A stretch of 64,000 bases of DNA from Nonlabens xiamenensis. GTDB lineage: Bacteria > Bacteroidota > Bacteroidia > Flavobacteriales > Flavobacteriaceae. Location of the stretch: positions 186,001 through 250,000 of the forward strand of contig NZ_RMVE01000005.1 in the NCBI RefSeq assembly GCF_003865345.1. Direction: 5' to 3'. Below are positions 60,411 to 64,000 of this stretch, piece by piece; positions within the stretch are counted from its first letter, which is position 1; the number at the start of each line of letters is the position of its first letter. The notes beneath the pieces were generated by a model. It saw only the letters and a list, made by a program, of their open reading frames with translations, had not been told where the DNA came from and ran no database searches. A program made the position numbers and the translations under genes.

Positions 60411-62873
60411 ATGTTTAAGACTAAGAAATTTAATATAGACAACTTGTCACTTCAGGAATTGGATCAAGATGCCGAATTTATTCCATTATTGAGCAGTGAG
60501 GATGAAGAAGAAATGAACAATGAAAGCGTTCCGGATACCCTTCCTATTCTGCCTTTGCGTAATATGGTCTTGTTTCCAGGAGTGGTTATACCCATTACTG
60601 CGGGTCGGGACAGGTCCATCAAGTTGCTACAAGAAGCACATAAAAACAATTCTGCCATCGGAGTGGTAGCACAGACTGATGAAGAGATTGAGGAACCTAG
60701 TTATGAAGATCTCCACAAAACTGGTGTGGTCGCCAAGATTCTCAAAACCTTTAAGATGCCCGATGGAAATACCACGGTCATTATTCAAGGTAAAAAACGT
60801 TTTGAAATGGGTGAGATCGTCAGTGAACATCCCTATATCACTGCTGTGGCAAAACCAGTTCAGGAAGCTCGTCCTGCCAGAGAGAACGTGGAGTTTGCTA
60901 CGATTATTGAAAATATCAAAGATCTGGCCCTTGAAATTATTAAAGAAAGCCCAAATATCCCTAGCGAGGCTTCATTTGCTATTAAAAATATCGAGTCGGA
61001 TTCCTTCTTGGTGAATTTCGTGGCTTCCAATATGAATTTAAAGGTTGCCGAAAAGCAAAAAATTCTGGAAATCAATAGCTTGAAGGAAAGAGCGCTAGAA
61101 ACTTTGAGGTACATGAATATCGAGCGCCAAAAACTCGAACTCAAAAACGACATCCAATCCAAAGTTCAAACGGACATTAATAAGCAACAGCGGGAGTATT
61201 TCTTGCACCAACAAATGAAAACCATCCAGGACGAATTGGGTGGCGGAGTTTCTTCCATGCAGGAGGTTGACGAGATGCGCCAACGTGCCAAAAAGAAAAA
61301 ATGGGACGACAAGGTGAAGGAGCATTTTGAGAAGGAACTGGCAAAGATGCAACGCATGAATCCTCAGGTTGCAGAATACAGTATACAACGCAATTACCTG
61401 GACCTCTTCCTGGACCTTCCCTGGAATGAATATTCCAAGGATAATTTTGATTTAAAACGTGCGATGCGCATCCTCGATCGAGACCATTATGGACTGGATG
61501 AGGTCAAAAAGCGCATTATTGAATATCTGGCTGTGCTCAAACTGCGCAATGATATGAAGTCGCCAATTTTATGTTTATATGGTCCTCCAGGGGTAGGAAA
61601 AACTTCTTTAGGTAAATCTGTGGCCGAGGCACTGGGTCGTGAATATGTGCGTATCTCATTGGGTGGGTTGCGCGATGAAGCCGAGATTCGTGGTCACCGT
61701 AAAACCTACATTGGTGCCATGCCAGGACGAATCATACAAAGTATTAAAAAAGCCAAAACTTCAAATCCCGTCTTCGTATTGGATGAGATCGACAAATTGA
61801 GTAACTCGTCGCATAATGGGGATCCTTCTAGTGCGATGTTGGAAGTACTTGATCCTGAACAGAACAATGCATTTTATGATAATTTCCTAGAAATGGGCTT
61901 TGACTTGAGCAAAGTCATGTTTGTCGCCACTTGTAACAGTTTACAGACCATACAGCCTGCACTCAGGGATAGAATGGAAATCATCAATGTTACAGGATAT
62001 ACCATCGAGGAAAAAGTTGAAATCGCTAAACAGCATTTGTTACCTAAACAACTCAAGGAACATGGTCTAAACAAAAGCCACCTTAAAATTGGTAAACCTC
62101 AATTAGAAAGAATCGTTGAAGGATATACCCGAGAAAGCGGAGTGCGAGCGCTGGATAAGCAAATTGCTAAAATGGTACGTTATGCAGCCAAAAGCATCGC
62201 CATGGAAGAAGAATACGATGTCAAGGCGACCAATGATACCATCTTGAAGGTGTTAGGATCGCCCAAAATGCAACGTGACAAATATGAAAACAATGAAGTA
62301 GCCGGTGTAGTTACTGGCCTAGCCTGGACCAAGGTGGGAGGGGACATTCTTTTTATAGAGTCTATTCTGAGTAAAGGAAAAGGGAACCTGACCATTACCG
62401 GTAATTTGGGTAAGGTGATGAAGGAAAGTGCAACCATTGCGATGGAGTACATCAAGGCCAATGCGGAACAACTGGGTATTGACCACGTGGTTTTTGAAAA
62501 ATACAATGTGCATATCCACGTACCTGAAGGGGCCACACCCAAGGATGGCCCTAGTGCTGGTGTAACGATGCTTACCTCACTGGTATCCTTGTTCACCCAA
62601 CGCAAGGTCAAAAAGAGTATCGCCATGACCGGAGAGATTACCTTGAGGGGTAAGGTATTGCCTGTAGGCGGAATCAAGGAAAAAATCCTGGCTGCCAAAC
62701 GTGCACGCATCAAGGAAATATTGCTTTGTGAACAAAACCGCAGGGATATTGAAGAGATCAAACCTGAGTATTTGAAAGGTCTGACTTTCCATTATGTGAG
62801 TGATATGAGCAAAGTTTTGGAATTGGCGTTGACCAAACAAAAAGTCAAAAACCCTAAAGAATTGATAGGATAA
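60411..62873 (+). CDS. lon: ATP-dependent protease Lon
   Basis: An 820-residue homo-oligomeric protease for damaged proteins. I use the ATG at 60411, preceded by GAGGAAAGAAG at a suitable spacing; a GTG at 60381 is an alternative. The N-terminal Lon substrate domain ([23 protein letters not shown]), AAA Walker [13 protein letters not shown] (about 391-402) and the Ser-Lys dyad protease domain (DGPSAGVTM with Ser near 714; [13 protein letters not shown] with Lys near 757) are complete. Confidence 0.97.
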   Translation: MFKTKKFNIDNLSLQELDQDAEFIPLLSSEDEEEMNNESVPDTLPILPLRNMVLFPGVVIPITAGRDRSIKLLQEAHKNNSAIGVVAQTDEEIEEPSYEDLHKTGVVAKILKTFKMPDGNTTVIIQGKKRFEMGEIVSEHPYITAVAKPVQEARPARENVEFATIIENIKDLALEIIKESPNIPSEASFAIKNIESDSFLVNFVASNMNLKVAEKQKILEINSLKERALETLRYMNIERQKLELKNDIQSKVQTDINKQQREYFLHQQMKTIQDELGGGVSSMQEVDEMRQRAKKKKWDDKVKEHFEKELAKMQRMNPQVAEYSIQRNYLDLFLDLPWNEYSKDNFDLKRAMRILDRDHYGLDEVKKRIIEYLAVLKLRNDMKSPILCLYGPPGVGKTSLGKSVAEALGREYVRISLGGLRDEAEIRGHRKTYIGAMPGRIIQSIKKAKTSNPVFVLDEIDKLSNSSHNGDPSSAMLEVLDPEQNNAFYDNFLEMGFDLSKVMFVATCNSLQTIQPALRDRMEIINVTGYTIEEKVEIAKQHLLPKQLKEHGLNKSHLKIGKPQLERIVEGYTRESGVRALDKQIAKMVRYAAKSIAMEEEYDVKATNDTILKVLGSPKMQRDKYENNEVAGVVTGLAWTKVGGDILFIESILSKGKGNLTITGNLGKVMKESATIAMEYIKANAEQLGIDHVVFEKYNVHIHVPEGATPKDGPSAGVTMLTSLVSLFTQRKVKKSIAMTGEITLRGKVLPVGGIKEKILAAKRARIKEILLCEQNRRDIEEIKPEYLKGLTFHYVSDMSKVLELALTKQKVKNPKELIG

Positions 62874-62891
62874 ATTTTTTGTCAGGATTTA

Positions 62892-63359
62892 TTATTTGCC
62901 GTCCAGATCTAACAAGATAGAGGTGCGTTTCTCGACAATCAGGTGTTGATACCATTTACCTAGATTGGCGGCTATCTTTTGATGGTTTTCTACCAATTGT
63001 ATAGCCAGCGGAAAGACTGCGCGGTCTTTGTGATTTTTAATAGCGGTAAGGTAACCCAGGAACTTACCGTGTTGGTTCAGTATTTTCGGCGGGTTGGTAC
63101 TCAGCGGGTTCCAAGGTGAATAGTTCTTATTGGGGTCTCCGTAAATATTAAGGTCATTCCAGATGGAAGTCGAACTAAAACTGCTACCGTACTCGCCAAA
63201 GGCATTCCATATAGAATTGGTCTGAAATCTTTCACATGTCAAACAACCCAAGTAAACTTGATGATTTTCACCCCCGTAGAGGTGCATTTCCTGGCCTTGA
63301 GCCAGACCACCTATAAGTAGGTTCAAAAGAATAATTCCTGCAAACGGAAGCTGGCGCAT
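62892..63359 (-). CDS. Secreted protein with CxxC and SIWN motifs, unknown function
   Basis: A 155-residue protein from ATG 63359, with signal MRQLPFAGIILLNLLIGGLAQG. The mature part begins EMHLYGGENHQVYLGCLTCERFQTNSIWNAFGEYGSSFSSTSIWNDLNIYGDPNKNYSPWN, a pattern (YLGCLTC then repeated SIWN.YG.YGS) found in a small family of secreted proteins in several phyla, function unknown. ATGs upstream add a 32-residue leader with no signal. Confidence 0.7.
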   Translation of the reverse strand: MRQLPFAGIILLNLLIGGLAQGQEMHLYGGENHQVYLGCLTCERFQTNSIWNAFGEYGSSFSSTSIWNDLNIYGDPNKNYSPWNPLSTNPPKILNQHGKFLGYLTAIKNHKDRAVFPLAIQLVENHQKIAANLGKWYQHLIVEKRTSILLDLDGK

Positions 63360-63455
63360 ATTCGTTAGGATTTGTGTTGATGCTTGCTTCCAAAAATAAG
63401 TGAAAGAAATACGACAACAAAAGCGCCGAAAAACACAAGCTTTATAATTTGGCAA

Positions 63456-64000
63456 ATAAAGACAGGGTAGGATGGTGAGGAATAATCAAATCCTTTTGGC
63501 TCATTGAATGGTGTATACACACTTCCGTCATGTACAATTAAGTCAATGGGTTATTCCAAAACAGTTGACCCTTAAACTGTTATATTAAACTGCTGCGTTC
63601 TGGGTAAGCAGCTCGCGGTCGAACAACTCCAAATTGATTGGTTTGAAAGTTGGACGAATCTGCTATGATGGATATCGACTTGTTATTAGCACCATAGACA
63701 CAGGACTATCTCTGTTGCTGTCCAACCATATGGCTATCAATATAGAAGTAAAAGATGCCTATAGAAATGACTAACAGCTTACAAGCACACTCCTAGCCAT
63801 TGTTGATTGTATAACTTCCTGTGGGAGAAATATAAGATTTATGTATAGAAGAAAGGAGCTGGAGTTGGGCACAATCCAGCCCAATGTCAATAAAATTAAA
63901 ATATGAGTAGAGTTGCTGACCGTCTCGATTGAAATGATTTCCAAAATAATGAGATACCCTTTGGTGATGAAATGTCCATTAGTGGGTACATAAAACCCTG
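63456..64000. other. 545-bp gene-poor tail with short degenerate reading frames
   Basis: No reading frame of normal length. On the minus strand (63998 to about 63590) broken pieces read like a protein (for example GSYTINNG and FGVVRPRAAYPERSSL) but stops interrupt them in every frame. This may be the decayed end of a gene lying beyond the window. Confidence 0.35.

Noticed and set aside
62180-62761. 193-codon frame opposite lon
   Set aside because: Antisense shadow of the lon protease gene; no independent evidence.

Overview
The window is a piece of chromosome from a member of the Bacteroidota, almost certainly a (probably marine) flavobacterium. The reasons are: two giant exported proteins with type IX secretion (T9SS) C-terminal sorting domains; family signatures typical of Flavobacteriia (DUF4290, DUF5683, head-GIN, a YtxJ-type bacillithiol protein, a methylmalonyl-CoA mutase pair linked to udk and a FtsB/DivIC-like gene); -7 promoter boxes of the TAnnTTTG type; and the absence of strong Shine-Dalgarno sequences. 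I cannot fix the genus. No phage, IS element or CRISPR array is visible; almost everything reads as compact housekeeping chromosome with a few lineage-specific secreted-protein genes.

Layout. 1-8.2 kb: 3' part of a LacI-type regulator, a tRNA-Met(CAT), a START-like protein, a PabC-like class IV aminotransferase, YqgE, HU, and a minus-strand cluster ATPase-recQ-fmt, then DUF493 and DUF4290 genes. 8.2-15.1 kb (minus strand): dps with a tiny upstream ORF, DUF1853, then the chain parA-parB-DUF5683-dapB-lepB-WbqC. 15.3-21.6 kb: a glycosyltransferase and a 1548-aa LamG/T9SS protein. 21.7-26.7 kb: lysA, sucC and three envelope proteins. 26.8-31.2 kb (minus): udk, a FtsB-like gene and both methylmalonyl-CoA mutase subunits, with overlapping or abutting reading frames. 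31.4-38 kb: ung, a PepSY-like lipoprotein, two orphan histidine kinases, a DoxX-like protein, a group II PLP decarboxylase and a MazG-like pyrophosphohydrolase. 38-43.4 kb: a 1778-aa T9SS type B surface protein with eleven ~97-residue repeats. 43.5-53.4 kb (minus): RsmI-like methylase, exonuclease/GIY-YIG fusion, acyl-CoA ligase, two orphan secreted proteins, clpB. 53.5-57.1 kb: YtxJ, M48 lipoprotein, MFS permease, methyltransferase. 57.1-60.1 kb (minus): an ECF sigma / anti-sigma / two beta-solenoid protein operon. 60.4-62.9 kb: lon. 62.9-64 kb: a secreted protein and a gene-poor tail.

The most striking signal cuts across these genes: a 16-bp perfect palindrome, CGCTTTCGCGAAAGCG, occurs eight times exactly and three more times as near-exact copies (11 in 64 kb), at rather even spacing of 2.4-9.2 kb. 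Six exact copies lie inside unrelated protein-coding genes and all six are read in the same frame, giving Ala-Phe-Ala-Lys-Ala; the other two exact copies lie in the lon leader and just downstream of clpB. It behaves like a genome-wide iterated signal (compare HIP1 in cyanobacteria, or DNA uptake sequences) whose function is not evident from the window. Other notable points are two probable one-base homopolymer frameshifts at signal peptides, a recent 588-bp internal duplication in the T9SS repeat protein, and an alternating Asp-Tyr/Asp-Phe ladder in the sigma-factor operon.
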